Source: Candidatus Hydrogenedentota bacterium (GTDB taxonomy: Bacteria; Hydrogenedentota; Hydrogenedentia; Hydrogenedentales; JAEUWI01). From it: a DNA stretch of 52,696 nt. The stretch is taken from the NCBI GenBank assembly GCA_016791475.1, contig JAEUWI010000051.1, positions 1 to 52,696 of the forward strand, written 5' to 3'. Shown here piece by piece: positions 42,937-52,675 of the stretch (the stretch's first letter is position 1; each line of letters starts with the position of its first letter). The notes beneath the pieces are model-generated. The model made no database searches. It was not told where the DNA came from and worked only from the letters and a program-made list of their open reading frames with translations. Position numbers and translations under genes: made by a program.

Positions 42937-44604
42937 ATGGCGTTACTGGACGAGTATCGTGTGGGTGAAGATGGAAATTGGTCTGATTTGGAGGCCGCCC
43001 ATCTTTGGCGGCGCGCGGCTTTCGGCGCCACAGCGGCCGAGCTGGCGGTGGCGGTGGGCGACGGCACCCAGGACGCCCTTTACGCCGCAGTCGACAGTCT
43101 TTTGGACATACAGCCGGAAGATCCGAACCTGGACGCGCCTTCGGGCCCCGGACGCTGGGGCGGGCCGATTGCGGGCCTCCCGAATCGTGCGGAGGGCGAG
43201 GAGGAGCCCCCGGCGGAGGCCGAGGTCAAGTCTCCGCGCTATGACCGCCATCTGGAAGCCCATCTTTTCTACCGGATGTTCTATACATCCCAACCCTTCC
43301 AGGAGCAGTTCAACCTCTTCCTGCACGACCACTTCGTATCCGAATTTGGGAAGGTGCGCCAGGTCGTGGGTGATTATCAACCCAGTATCGATTCCTACCA
43401 GGCCACGTGCGATCTCCTGTTGGAGCAGAACCGGCTCCTGCGCCAGATCGGTCTCGACGACTTCCGCGAGACGCTGATCCAGATATCGCGCAATGCGGCC
43501 ATGCTGATCTACCTCGACAATTGGCTCAACGGCGTGGGCGAAGGCCGGGCCCAGGAAAACTATGCCCGCGAGATCATGGAGCTGTTCTCCATGGGCGTGG
43601 ACAACTACAGCGAAGAAGACGTTCGCGAAATTGCCAAGTGCCTGACCGGGGAAACCCTGGACGGCATACGTGACGACGGCTCGCCGGATGCCTTCGATTA
43701 CCGATTCCGCGCGGGCAACCATGCGTCGGGAGACAAGAACGTCTTTGGCCTCACGGTCACCGAGGACAACGCCGGCGGCGAATTGATCCAGGTTGTCGAC
43801 CTCATTCTTGCCCGCGTCAGTGTCAACCCCAATGTCAGCGGCCTCTCCGCCCCCTACAATGACCTTCCCGCCGCGGCCGTTTACATGTCGTGGAAGATCC
43901 TTCGCTGGTTTCTGAACCAGAATGTCACCCTCGATCCGCCGGATCCCGCCGTGCTGGAACTGGCCGATTACATGCGCGGCAGCGACGGCGCCCCCTATCC
44001 GCAGCGCCGCTACCCCTATGACCTTCGCGCGTGCATGCGGCGGCTCTTTCTGTCGAAGCTCTTCTACGATACGGACAACTTCTTCACCATCACCAAGACC
44101 CCGGCGGACTTCTGCGTGGCCGGGCTGCGCATGTCCCAGGCCGCCGTCGGTATTGCCCCGGAGGATTTCGACTACGAACGGGGATTCTGGTGGGATGCGC
44201 CCATCGACCGCATGCGGAACATGGGCATGACCCTGTTCAGCCCGCCCAACGTCTCGGGCTGGCGCCATGGCCGCCCCTGGATCAATGCGGAGTATCTCCT
44301 CAATCGCTACCAGTTTCTCGAGCGCACCACCTCGCGCTTCGTCACCGAGGAGGCGATTGACGATCTCACCGTCATCAATGGCGGCGTACTGGACCCGGAA
44401 GACTACGAAGGGCTCCGGGACTACTTCCTGAAAGCCATTATTCAGGACGACATCGATCGGTGGGCACCGGGCGCCAAAGAAGGCATGATAACGTTTCTCA
44501 ACGAGCAGGCGGCCGAATCCGACTGGCCGCCCGACCGCTTCCGGCGCCAGGTGCGCGGGCTCATCTTTCTCATGATGTCCCTCCCCATGTGGCAGATGAA
44601 GTAA
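42937..44604 (+). CDS. DUF1800-family protein
   Basis: A 555-residue protein of the DUF1800 family, initiated at the ATG at 42937, with GGGAGGAG 4 nt upstream. The N-terminal HLWRRAAFGATAAEL and the central QENYAREIMELFSMG (with the aromatic/acidic core) are the family signatures. The C-terminal half has NVSGWRHGRPWINAEYLLNRY, also conserved. In many Planctomycetes, Verrucomicrobia and proteobacteria the gene is directly followed by DUF1501, as here (50-bp gap). No Tat or Sec signal is evident in this member, whereas its partner has one. Biochemical role unknown; polymer or surface polysaccharide processing has been proposed by context only. Confidence 0.93.
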   Translation: MALLDEYRVGEDGNWSDLEAAHLWRRAAFGATAAELAVAVGDGTQDALYAAVDSLLDIQPEDPNLDAPSGPGRWGGPIAGLPNRAEGEEEPPAEAEVKSPRYDRHLEAHLFYRMFYTSQPFQEQFNLFLHDHFVSEFGKVRQVVGDYQPSIDSYQATCDLLLEQNRLLRQIGLDDFRETLIQISRNAAMLIYLDNWLNGVGEGRAQENYAREIMELFSMGVDNYSEEDVREIAKCLTGETLDGIRDDGSPDAFDYRFRAGNHASGDKNVFGLTVTEDNAGGELIQVVDLILARVSVNPNVSGLSAPYNDLPAAAVYMSWKILRWFLNQNVTLDPPDPAVLELADYMRGSDGAPYPQRRYPYDLRACMRRLFLSKLFYDTDNFFTITKTPADFCVAGLRMSQAAVGIAPEDFDYERGFWWDAPIDRMRNMGMTLFSPPNVSGWRHGRPWINAEYLLNRYQFLERTTSRFVTEEAIDDLTVINGGVLDPEDYEGLRDYFLKAIIQDDIDRWAPGAKEGMITFLNEQAAESDWPPDRFRRQVRGLIFLMMSLPMWQMK

Positions 44605-44654
44605 CCCCAACCGGAACATCGCGCCCAGCACGCAACGAAGGGAGAACCCGATCC

Positions 44655-46040
44655 ATGAAACTTTCACGACGTGATTTTATGAAAGCCAGCCTCGGCAGTC
44701 TGGCCTATATCAGCGCAACGGCCACGGTGCCCGTCTGGGTGGCCAAATCCGCCCACGGCCTCGGCGCGGGCGAATTCGAAGACCGCATCCTCGTGCTGCT
44801 CCAGATGGGCGGCGGCAACGACGGACTGAATACCGTGATCCCCTATCAGGATGATCGCTATTACATCGCCCGACCGAATATCGGCATCACCGGCGAATAC
44901 CATGAACTGGGCGACGGCCTGAATGCGCTCCACCCGCGCATGGGCGATTTGAAGAACTGGTACGACGACGGCTATATGGCCCTGCTGCAGAATGTGGGCT
45001 ACCCCAATCCCAATCTCTCCCACTTCCTCTCCACGGACTACTACGAGTTTGGCGCCTCCCCCGGCAGCGTTACCGTGCCCGATGGCCGGGGCTGGATTGC
45101 CCGCTTTTTCGACAACGCCTGCGCCGGCGTGAACCCCGAGGACATCCCCGCCCTGTCCATGCTCGCCCTCAACACCTACGAGTTGCCCAATACCCTCGCG
45201 GGAAGCGACCTCTACCTGCCGCCCCGTGTGAGCGACCTGAACGAGTTCTATCTGCCCGATGACGGCGGCCTGCTGGCGCGTTACCTCTCGGCCTTCAACC
45301 GACTCAACGTCCCCAGCTCGGATCTGGACTATATCCAGCGCGTGGAGAATGTCGTCGAGGCCACGGTGGAAGAATTCAACCAGGCAAGCGAAACACCCGA
45401 CCTGCGCGAGTACCCCGGCGACAGTCTCGGACAGGGTCTTCGCAATGTATCGAAGCTCATCCGCTCGGGACGCAACACCAAGATCTACTATTGCAGCCAG
45501 GGCGGCTACGACACCCACGCCAATCAAACGGACGGCAACACCGCTTACGGCGAGCACGCAAACCTGCTGGGCGATTTCAACAACTCGCTCAACGCCTTTC
45601 TCAGCGACTTGCGCGACACCGGCAATCTGCACAAGGTCCTCGTGCTCACGTTCAGCGAGTTCGGGCGACGCATCGATGAGAACGGCAGCATGGGCACCGA
45701 TCATGGCGGCGCGAGCGCCATCATGGCCTTCGGCGGCGGTGTGAAGGGCGGCGTTTATGGCGGCCAGCCCGACCTGAGCGAGGAAGCGCTCCTGCGCGGC
45801 AACCTCGCCCACAAAGTCGATTTCCGTTCCATCTATTCCAACGTCATCAAAGACTGGTTCGGCGAAAGCCCCGAGGCGGTTTTTGGCGCCGATTTCAACG
45901 ACCCCATTTTCGAGATCCCCGCGGGTATGGCCCTGGCCTCCTTTGTCAATCCGAACCCCACGGCGGGCGAGGGTGAAGGCGAAGGGGAAGGCGAGGGCGA
46001 AGGAGAAGGGGAAACTCCGATTGGATGCACGATGACCTGA
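44655..46040 (+). CDS. DUF1501-family Tat-exported protein with (Gly-Glu)n tail
   Basis: A 461-residue protein. The Tat signal is SRRDFMKASLGSLAYISATA, from the ATG at 44655 (GGGAG upstream). DUF1501 belongs to the alkaline-phosphatase/sulfatase-like fold: LLQMGGGNDGLNTVIPY near the start, YDTHANQTDGN, and LTFSEFGRRIDENG with GTDHGGASAIMAFGGGV carry likely metal-binding Asp/His residues. The last 28 residues are a run of Gly-Glu repeats followed by TPIGCTMT. The DNA under the repeat (45966-46013) is a GAAGGC/GAGGGC-type hexamer array. The single Cys after the linker could be a surface anchor point. Co-transcribed with DUF1800. Confidence 0.92.
   Translation: MKLSRRDFMKASLGSLAYISATATVPVWVAKSAHGLGAGEFEDRILVLLQMGGGNDGLNTVIPYQDDRYYIARPNIGITGEYHELGDGLNALHPRMGDLKNWYDDGYMALLQNVGYPNPNLSHFLSTDYYEFGASPGSVTVPDGRGWIARFFDNACAGVNPEDIPALSMLALNTYELPNTLAGSDLYLPPRVSDLNEFYLPDDGGLLARYLSAFNRLNVPSSDLDYIQRVENVVEATVEEFNQASETPDLREYPGDSLGQGLRNVSKLIRSGRNTKIYYCSQGGYDTHANQTDGNTAYGEHANLLGDFNNSLNAFLSDLRDTGNLHKVLVLTFSEFGRRIDENGSMGTDHGGASAIMAFGGGVKGGVYGGQPDLSEEALLRGNLAHKVDFRSIYSNVIKDWFGESPEAVFGADFNDPIFEIPAGMALASFVNPNPTAGEGEGEGEGEGEGEGETPIGCTMT
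45966..46013. repeat. In-frame hexamer repeat encoding Gly-Glu linker
   Basis: Eight successive GA(A/G)GG(C/T/G/A)-type hexamers encode alternating Glu and Gly. Such runs are prone to slippage, which would change linker length in steps of two residues. Confidence 0.9.
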
Positions 46041-46239
46041 GGCGTCAGATAGATTTACCGGTTTGAACCGATGGCCGCGCCGCTCTCCGCCCGGGGGCGG
46101 CGCAGCCTTTACCGCGTGCTTCGCGCTCCCACTGGCATGCTCGGGTTTGTTGTTCCCACCGCAGATCCGGAACCGTCCTGGCGACCCGATCCAACACGAA
46201 CCCGATGCACAGAATTTGGGCACTTTTTTTGTAATCTGT

Positions 46240-46247
46240 GCTATACT
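46240..46247 (+). promoter_or_regulatory. Extended -10 promoter of the giant secreted protein gene
   Basis: TG-C-TATACT (TG at 46239-46240, TATACT at 46242-46247). A TTGGGC lies 20 bp upstream, which is longer than ideal, but an extended -10 can act without a good -35. The leader would be roughly 30 nt. Confidence 0.5.
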
Positions 46248-46284
46248 CCGCCCTTAAATTCTGGTGGACTGGAAACCTCACTTG

Positions 46285-49200
46285 ATGAGCAGCTTAAAAT
46301 TCGATCTTCGCGCCGCCGCTATTTTTTTGATTCTCTGCGCGACCACAGGGCTTTCCTTTTCGGCTTGGAGTCAACCTTCCCAACTGGAGGCCCCGGTCGT
46401 TGCCGAGAGCTTTCCCGCAATCGCCCCGGGCACTTCCCTGCCGCCGGATACCAACGGCGCGGTGGGCCCCAATCATTTGTTGCTGGCAACCAACGGCAGC
46501 GTTCGCATTCAAGATCGTTCGGGCAACGTGATCAGTTCGATTACGCTTCTGGCCTTCTGGCAGGACCTGGGGGTGGTTGACGCCTTTGACCCGCGCAGTT
46601 ACTATGATCCCCATAGCGGGCGCTACATCATGATCACGTGCGGTGATCGCCGCAGCGCCTCCTCGAGCCTGCTGCTGGCCGTCAGCGCAAACAGTGATCC
46701 GACGGGAATCTGGCACCGCTGGGTTCTGGATGCGGATCCCGCCAACCTAAGTTGGCTGGACTACGGGAATCTGGGCTTTACTTTCGACGAGATCACCGTC
46801 ACGGGGAACATGTTCCGCGTGTCCGACGACACCTTCACCGGTGTGCAATTCTGGCGGATCAACAAGGCCTCGGCGCTGGACGGCGGCGCGTTGACCCGAG
46901 AGACTTTCAAGGTTACGAACGCGGGAGGCACGCTGGTGCCCGTGTGCACCTTCGATGCCGACGTGAGTACCCAGTATGTGGTGCGCACGGGTTCGGCCAA
47001 CTTGTTTTCTCAGGGGCGGATCCAGCTTTTCACCCTCGGCGGAATCCTCGGGGCTTCGACCTTTCTGGCCGCGCCCTTTGCGGCGCTGGGCGATCCGTGG
47101 TCCACATCCCTCCCCAACGCCCCCCAACTGGGATCCACGGCGACCATCGAGACCAACGACGACCGCCTGCTCTCCGCCGTATATCGCGACGGCCGTATCT
47201 GGGCCTGCCACAACGCGGGCTTTCCAGCCGGCGGCGCCGTGAGAACCGGGGCCAAGTGGTGGTGCCTGGATCCGGCAACGGGCATCACCGAACAGCAGGG
47301 CGCGCTGGACGACGGCGCGGCGCAGCGTTCCTTTTACTATCCCAGTCTGGTAGTCAACAACCAGGGTGTGATGATGCTGGCCTGCTCGGGAAGTTCGCCC
47401 ACGGAGTATGTGGGGGCCTTCTACGCCTGGCGCACTCCGTCGAGCCTGCCGGGGACGCTGGATGGCTACCAGAAGTTCCGCGCGGGCGCCGGCCCCTACA
47501 CCGGACCGCGTTGGGGCGATTACAGCGGCATCTATCCCGATCCGCTGAACGGCGCCTCGATCTGGGCACTGCAGCAGTACGCCGAAGTTTCCAATCGCTG
47601 GGGTATACAGTGGGCGAAATTGACCATATCCACCAGCAGTCCCTCGCCGGATACCGATGGCGACGGACTCGATGATGCGGAGGAAGCGGCGCGGGGCACC
47701 AATCCCCTGGTGGCGGATACGGATGGAGACGGGCTTGACGATGGCGACGAGGTGACGCGCACGACCAACCCGCTCCAGTCCGACACGGACGGCGACGGGC
47801 TGAGCGATGGTCAGGAGGTGGGCCTCGGCACTAACCCGCTGCTTGCCGACACCGACGGCGACGGTATTCCGGACGGCACGGAAGTAGACGGGGGCACGAA
47901 CCCGTCCAGCAGCGCATCGGTCCTTTCGAGCGTCTACGTGGATGGCGCGTCGGGCAGCGACAGCAGCGGCTTCGGCACACAGGCCCACCCCTGGGCCACT
48001 ATCGCCCGGGCCGTGGCGGCGGTCCGCGGGACCGCGGCAAACACGGTGTCTATCCGCGTGGCCAAAGGCACATACCGCCACTTGCGCACGGGCGGCGGCG
48101 CGCTCATGGCCGACAGCCACGAACATCTGATTGGGGGGTATCAGGCGGGCGCCTGGACCCGGGATATTCAAACCCATACGACGGTGCTGGACGCCTCTAT
48201 CGCGGTCAGCGGCGGTCCGGCACCCAACGTCGTGGTGCTGAATGGCGTTGTAAATGTCATTCTCGACGGATTCACCGTGACGGGTGCATACGCCCCGGCA
48301 AGCGGCCCGGCGAACAGCGCGGGCATATTGGGCGTGGGCCTCGATTCAACCACGGAGATTGCCAACTGCACCGTGATCGGCAATACGGCCGGCACGAATG
48401 GAAGCGGCGGTATCCGGCTGATCGACGCGAGTCCCGTAATATCAAGTACGACCATCGCCGAAAACTACACGGACGGCGAAGGTGGCGGGCTCTACGCAGG
48501 CGGCGCGAGCGCGCCCCTGATAGAGCGCTGTGTCATCGGCGGCAACCGGGGCGCGGGCGGCGGTGTGTTCATCGGGGACGCGGCCACGGCCCTCATCGCC
48601 AATTGCGTTATCAGTGGCAACGATGCGGGACAGATGGGCGGGGGCGGACTCAGCATCGGCGGGGGTGCGGGCACGGTGGTTTCCAATACCACCATCGCGC
48701 ACAACGACGCGGGTGCCAACGGCGGCGGCGGCGTGGAAGTTCTGGCGGGTACGCCCGTCTTTGTCAATTGCCTCTTCGCGGGCAACCGAAACTACGCCGT
48801 GGTCGACTATGCCAACGGCACCGGACTCGTGATGGAAAATTGCCTCTTCGATGGAAATTCGGAGGGCGACTACTACCAGTTTGTGAGCGGCGCCCCCGTG
48901 ATCCGCAACGGCGCCACCGCCATCAACGCGGGAGTTGTCGGCGCGAGTGGTAATGTTGACGGCCCCTCCGACTTCACCATGCCCCAAGGCGCCTGGACCG
49001 CGGCCGTTTCCTACAACGCCACCACGGGGCGAAGCACGCTGACCGATGGCGCGGCCACCTTTGTGCCCGGTGCGCTGCGGGGCCAGTTGATCGCGCTTTC
49101 CGCGGACAGGACCGTTCAGCTCCTCATCCAGGACAACACATCGAACGCCATCGAAGTCCGGGGCGACCAGTCCTCGTGGATTCTATCGGGCCAGAGCTAC

Positions 49201-51729
49201 CAATTGGCCGACTACCACCTGGAGCTGGATTCGACGGCCATCGACGCGGGACTCGATACCAGCGGCCCGGCGGATGGCGCGGTCGTGGAGGACTTCGACG
49301 GTACGCCGCGCGGCTTCGACGGCGATGGCCTCGGTTCGGTCACGGGCGACGGATCCAACTACGACATTGGCGCCTTTGAGAGCGATACGCCGCCTATTCT
49401 GGATACCATCACGGTGACCCGTCCCAATGGGGGCGAGGTGATTCCCTGGGCCACGCTGCAGCCAATTACCTGGAACAGCCGGGGCGACATCGGACCCAAC
49501 GTGAAAATCGTCGCTCGGAAGGGGAGCTTCAGCGCGGTGCTCTCGTCCATCACACCGAACGACGGGGCCTACGATTGGCTGGTGCCAATGAATTTTCCAG
49601 CCGTAAGCGGACTGACCGTCGAGATCAGTTCACTGGCCAACCCGACCATCCTGGATAGCAGCGATGCGCCGTTCACCGTCGTTGGGACGGAGCCACTGGC
49701 CGGAACGATCACCGTGCTTTCACCCAACGGCGGCGAGTCCATCCTTCGCAATGTCTCCTATCCGATCACGTGGAGCACAACCGGCAATATCGGTGGCGCG
49801 GTCAAGATTGCGCTGCGACGGGGCGCCTCGGTCATCAATGTCACCAGCGTCACGGCAAACAATGGGCGCTTTGACTGGATGCCCGGCAGCCCGGTGGCGT
49901 CGGACTACTACATCGAGATCACCGCCGTTCTCGCACCGGCCATCACCGATACGAGCAACGGCCTCTTCAGTCTGGTGAACACCCTGCCCAGTGGAACGCT
50001 CACGGTGACCGCGCCGAATGGCGGCGAATCTTATCTTCAGGGCGGGGTTCTCCCTATCGCGTGGACCACCACGGGAACGACCGGCGCGGACGTGCAGATT
50101 CTTGCGCGAAGCGCGGGGCAGACCTACACCGTGGCCACATCCACCGCCAACGACGGCAGCTTCAACTGGACCGTGCCCACAGCCCAGGCGCCGGGGACCG
50201 ACTACAACATTGAGGTGCGCTCCGTCGAACTGCCGAGCATCGGCGATGCCAGCAACGCCGCCTTCACTATTGCCCCGCCGTCGACGCTCACGGTGACCGC
50301 GCCAAACGGCGGCGAGTCTTATGAGCAGGGCGGGGTCCTCCCCATCACCTGGACCACGACGGGATCGACCGGCGCCGATGTGCAGATTCTTGCCCGGAGC
50401 GCGGGGCAGACCTACACCGTGGCCGCATCCACCGCCAACGACGGCAGCTTCAACTGGACCGTGCCCACGGCCCAGGCGCCGGGGACCGACTACATCATTG
50501 AGGTGCGGTCCCTCTCCCTGCCGAGCATCGGCGACACCAGCAACGCCGCCTTCACGATTGCCTCGCCGCCAAGTATTACCGTGACCGCGCCCAACGGCGG
50601 CGAATCTTATCTTCAGGGCGGGGTCCTCCCCATCGCCTGGACCACAACGGGAACGACCGGCGCCGATGTACAGATTCTTGCCCGGAGCGCGGGGCAGACC
50701 TACACCGTGGCCGCATCCACCGCCAACGACGGCAGCTTCAACTGGACCGTGCCCACGGCCCAGACGCCGGGAACCGACTACATCATCGAGGTGCGGTCCA
50801 CCTCCCTGCCGGCCATCGGCGACACGAGCAACGCCGCCTTCACCATTCTGACGGCGGCCACGATAACAGTGACGAACCCCAACGGCGGGGAGTCCTACTT
50901 CCAGGGGGGCGTCCTGCCGATCGCGTGGAACTACACCGGGGCGGTGGGCGGCAGCGTAAAAATCCTTGCCCGCGGCGCAGGCCAGACCTTCACCGTGACC
51001 CCATCCACGAACAATGATAACGCGTTTAACTGGACTATCCCCTCCGCGCAACTCGCCGGGGCCGACTACACCATTGAGGTGAGCTCGGTAGCCTTTCCCG
51101 CTGTACTGGATAGCAGCAACGCCACCTTTTCCATCACGGCGCCTGCTTCGATTACGGTGACGACCCCGAATGGCGGCGAATCTTACCTTCAGGGAGCTGT
51201 CCTCCCCATCACCTGGAACTCCACGGGCCCGGCGGGCGACAGCGTGAAAATCGTCGCCCGAAGCGCGGGCCAGACCTACACCGTAACCTCTTCCACGAAC
51301 AACGACGGAAGTTTCAACTGGACCGTACCGTCGGCGCAGTTCCCCGGAACGGATTACCGGATCGAAGTGAGTTCCGTCGCGATTCCGACGCTGTACGACA
51401 GCAGCGACGCCAACTTTACGATTGCCACGCCGCCCCCCATGGATAGCCTCACCCTGCTGTCGCCCAATGGCGGCGAGATAATCCGCCGGGGCACCTCCCA
51501 TGAAATCCGGTGGGAATCGACCGGCAATGTTGGCACCACCATCAAGATTGTGATCCGGAGGGGCGCCTACAGCGGCACCCTCGCGGGGGGAACCCCCAAC
51601 GACGGAAGCTACATTTGGAACATCCCGGCCACCTACGGTTACGGGCCCGGCTGGACAATCGAGGTCATCTCAGCCGCCACGCCGACCCTGTTCGATGCGA
51701 GCAATGCGACCTTCACCATCGAGCCCTGA
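46285..51729 (+). CDS. Giant modular secreted protein: N-terminal sensor-like domain, TSP3, beta-helix and eight SPNGGE repeats
   Basis: An 1,814-residue exported protein (ATG at 46285, signal peptide MSSLKFDLRAAAIFLILCA; a GTG at 46264 is the alternative). Residues about 30-450 hold a domain with the TNGAVGPNH motif found in many secreted proteins. About 455-545 are thrombospondin type-3 calcium-binding repeats (DTDGDGLDDAEE, DTDGDGLDDGDE, DTDGDGLSDGQE, DTDGDGIPDGTE). About 550-1030 look like a right-handed parallel beta-helix with Gly-rich turns. The last 770 residues are eight repeats of 96-97 residues, each beginning near PNGGE and containing PI(A/T)WTTTG, ARSAGQTYTV, NDGSFNWTVP and DYxIEVxS, the Kre9/Knh1-like Ser-Thr-rich fold. 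No C-terminal anchor is visible. The role is probably adhesion or polysaccharide binding, by inference. It has its own promoter, 245 bp after the DUF1501 gene. Confidence 0.9.
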   Translation: MSSLKFDLRAAAIFLILCATTGLSFSAWSQPSQLEAPVVAESFPAIAPGTSLPPDTNGAVGPNHLLLATNGSVRIQDRSGNVISSITLLAFWQDLGVVDAFDPRSYYDPHSGRYIMITCGDRRSASSSLLLAVSANSDPTGIWHRWVLDADPANLSWLDYGNLGFTFDEITVTGNMFRVSDDTFTGVQFWRINKASALDGGALTRETFKVTNAGGTLVPVCTFDADVSTQYVVRTGSANLFSQGRIQLFTLGGILGASTFLAAPFAALGDPWSTSLPNAPQLGSTATIETNDDRLLSAVYRDGRIWACHNAGFPAGGAVRTGAKWWCLDPATGITEQQGALDDGAAQRSFYYPSLVVNNQGVMMLACSGSSPTEYVGAFYAWRTPSSLPGTLDGYQKFRAGAGPYTGPRWGDYSGIYPDPLNGASIWALQQYAEVSNRWGIQWAKLTISTSSPSPDTDGDGLDDAEEAARGTNPLVADTDGDGLDDGDEVTRTTNPLQSDTDGDGLSDGQEVGLGTNPLLADTDGDGIPDGTEVDGGTNPSSSASVLSSVYVDGASGSDSSGFGTQAHPWATIARAVAAVRGTAANTVSIRVAKGTYRHLRTGGGALMADSHEHLIGGYQAGAWTRDIQTHTTVLDASIAVSGGPAPNVVVLNGVVNVILDGFTVTGAYAPASGPANSAGILGVGLDSTTEIANCTVIGNTAGTNGSGGIRLIDASPVISSTTIAENYTDGEGGGLYAGGASAPLIERCVIGGNRGAGGGVFIGDAATALIANCVISGNDAGQMGGGGLSIGGGAGTVVSNTTIAHNDAGANGGGGVEVLAGTPVFVNCLFAGNRNYAVVDYANGTGLVMENCLFDGNSEGDYYQFVSGAPVIRNGATAINAGVVGASGNVDGPSDFTMPQGAWTAAVSYNATTGRSTLTDGAATFVPGALRGQLIALSADRTVQLLIQDNTSNAIEVRGDQSSWILSGQSYQLADYHLELDSTAIDAGLDTSGPADGAVVEDFDGTPRGFDGDGLGSVTGDGSNYDIGAFESDTPPILDTITVTRPNGGEVIPWATLQPITWNSRGDIGPNVKIVARKGSFSAVLSSITPNDGAYDWLVPMNFPAVSGLTVEISSLANPTILDSSDAPFTVVGTEPLAGTITVLSPNGGESILRNVSYPITWSTTGNIGGAVKIALRRGASVINVTSVTANNGRFDWMPGSPVASDYYIEITAVLAPAITDTSNGLFSLVNTLPSGTLTVTAPNGGESYLQGGVLPIAWTTTGTTGADVQILARSAGQTYTVATSTANDGSFNWTVPTAQAPGTDYNIEVRSVELPSIGDASNAAFTIAPPSTLTVTAPNGGESYEQGGVLPITWTTTGSTGADVQILARSAGQTYTVAASTANDGSFNWTVPTAQAPGTDYIIEVRSLSLPSIGDTSNAAFTIASPPSITVTAPNGGESYLQGGVLPIAWTTTGTTGADVQILARSAGQTYTVAASTANDGSFNWTVPTAQTPGTDYIIEVRSTSLPAIGDTSNAAFTILTAATITVTNPNGGESYFQGGVLPIAWNYTGAVGGSVKILARGAGQTFTVTPSTNNDNAFNWTIPSAQLAGADYTIEVSSVAFPAVLDSSNATFSITAPASITVTTPNGGESYLQGAVLPITWNSTGPAGDSVKIVARSAGQTYTVTSSTNNDGSFNWTVPSAQFPGTDYRIEVSSVAIPTLYDSSDANFTIATPPPMDSLTLLSPNGGEIIRRGTSHEIRWESTGNVGTTIKIVIRRGAYSGTLAGGTPNDGSYIWNIPATYGYGPGWTIEVISAATPTLFDASNATFTIEP
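49402..51729. repeat. Eight coding tandem repeats of about 290 bp
   Basis: Repeats start near 49402, 49706, 49995, 50281, 50571, 50860, 51151 and 51440. The third to fifth are nearly identical in nucleotide sequence, including at synonymous positions, while the outer ones are diverged. The array would recombine easily and could vary in copy number. Confidence 0.93.
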
Positions 51730-52075
51730 GTTCGATCAGGTAGACGTCGCAGGCAGGACGGAGGAAACGGGCGTACTTCGGATGCCACCTTAAGTGACTT
51801 GGTGCTGCCCCGGGGCTCGGTTTCGTGCTTCACCACGAATACGAAGTATTGTATGATTGCTGCGCGAAGGGATGTAGTTGCTCGCTGAATCACCGATTTC
51901 GCTCTTACTCACCTGATGCACACATGGGCGCAGAGAACATACTCTATAGGACCCTGCTCCCGGCGCACCTGTAATTGACTTTGACCGCCGGGCGTGCGAG
52001 AATCGATGGGGGTGGGATCTTGGGGCCTGGGTGCCTGGCACCAATGCCATGTATCCGCGGGCTATTGGAGTGGCC
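51730..52075. other. Intergenic interval without recognised features
   Basis: About 345 bp with no supported gene, tandem repeat or clear terminator after the giant gene. Short frames here lack start signals. Confidence 0.5.
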
Positions 52076-52675
52076 ATGACTTCTGCACGCAATTGGTTCT
52101 CGTTCAATTGCGACGTGATGCGGTTCTACCGCCTCTCCGCCCTCCTGTTGCTTGTTCTACTTGTTCCGGGGGCTGTGGCGCTGGACGCCCTGGCGGGTGA
52201 TTCGCGGACCTTTTGCGCGGCTGTGCCGGCGACGGACTTCTCTGGGGGGCATGTGCCGTGGTCGTACGACGTGGGAGCCGACGCCGACCTGGCGGCCGCG
52301 CCCCTTTCCCCCCGCGCGGACGCGCGTCATTGGGCCGCTCCTTCCTCCGATACCACCCCCCGCGCCCTGGTGTACGAACTGGCGCTTTCCGGGTTCGTGG
52401 CGGCGCTCGCGCTGGCCGCCCTGTTTCTCTTCTCCACTCGCCGCTGGGGCGCCCACGGAAGCGTGGGCCGAATGCGACTGCTGGTCACGGCCGGTGGCAC
52501 GGACGTTGCCGGGTTCGCGCTCACATTGACATGGCTCGTGTTGGAGCGGATCGAACAAAGCGAGCGGGACTCGGTTGTCGACGAGCTGCAGTCAAGCCTC
52601 CGGATGACGCGGGATACCCTAGCCCGGATATTTCACCACCCGGGGAGCCATCGCGCTTGTAGGTCGTTTTTTTGA
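52076..52675 (+). CDS. Membrane protein of unknown function, probably an incomplete gene
   Basis: A 199-residue frame starting at the ATG at 52076 (GGAG upstream). It has one hydrophobic helix near the N-terminus (YRLSALLLLVLLVPGAVAL), an extracytoplasmic stretch of about 65 residues, and a second helix (LVYELALSGFVAALALAALF) followed by a basic, then helical region (LTWLVLERIEQSERDSVVD). This layout resembles the sensor part of a membrane kinase or cyclase, but no catalytic motif is reached. The frame stops in a T-rich stretch close to the window end, where a one-base shift may have cut it, so the true gene may continue beyond the window. Confidence 0.5.
   Translation: MTSARNWFSFNCDVMRFYRLSALLLLVLLVPGAVALDALAGDSRTFCAAVPATDFSGGHVPWSYDVGADADLAAAPLSPRADARHWAAPSSDTTPRALVYELALSGFVAALALAALFLFSTRRWGAHGSVGRMRLLVTAGGTDVAGFALTLTWLVLERIEQSERDSVVDELQSSLRMTRDTLARIFHHPGSHRACRSFF

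Noticed and set aside
44664-46223. Minus-strand frame (519 codons) opposite the DUF1501 gene
   Set aside because: Antisense shadow of a gene with Tat signal and family motifs; no start signal.
49720-51501. Minus-strand frame of 593 codons opposite the repeat region
   Set aside because: Its repeats are just the reverse complement of the coding repeats, with Gly/Arg/His-rich shadow composition.
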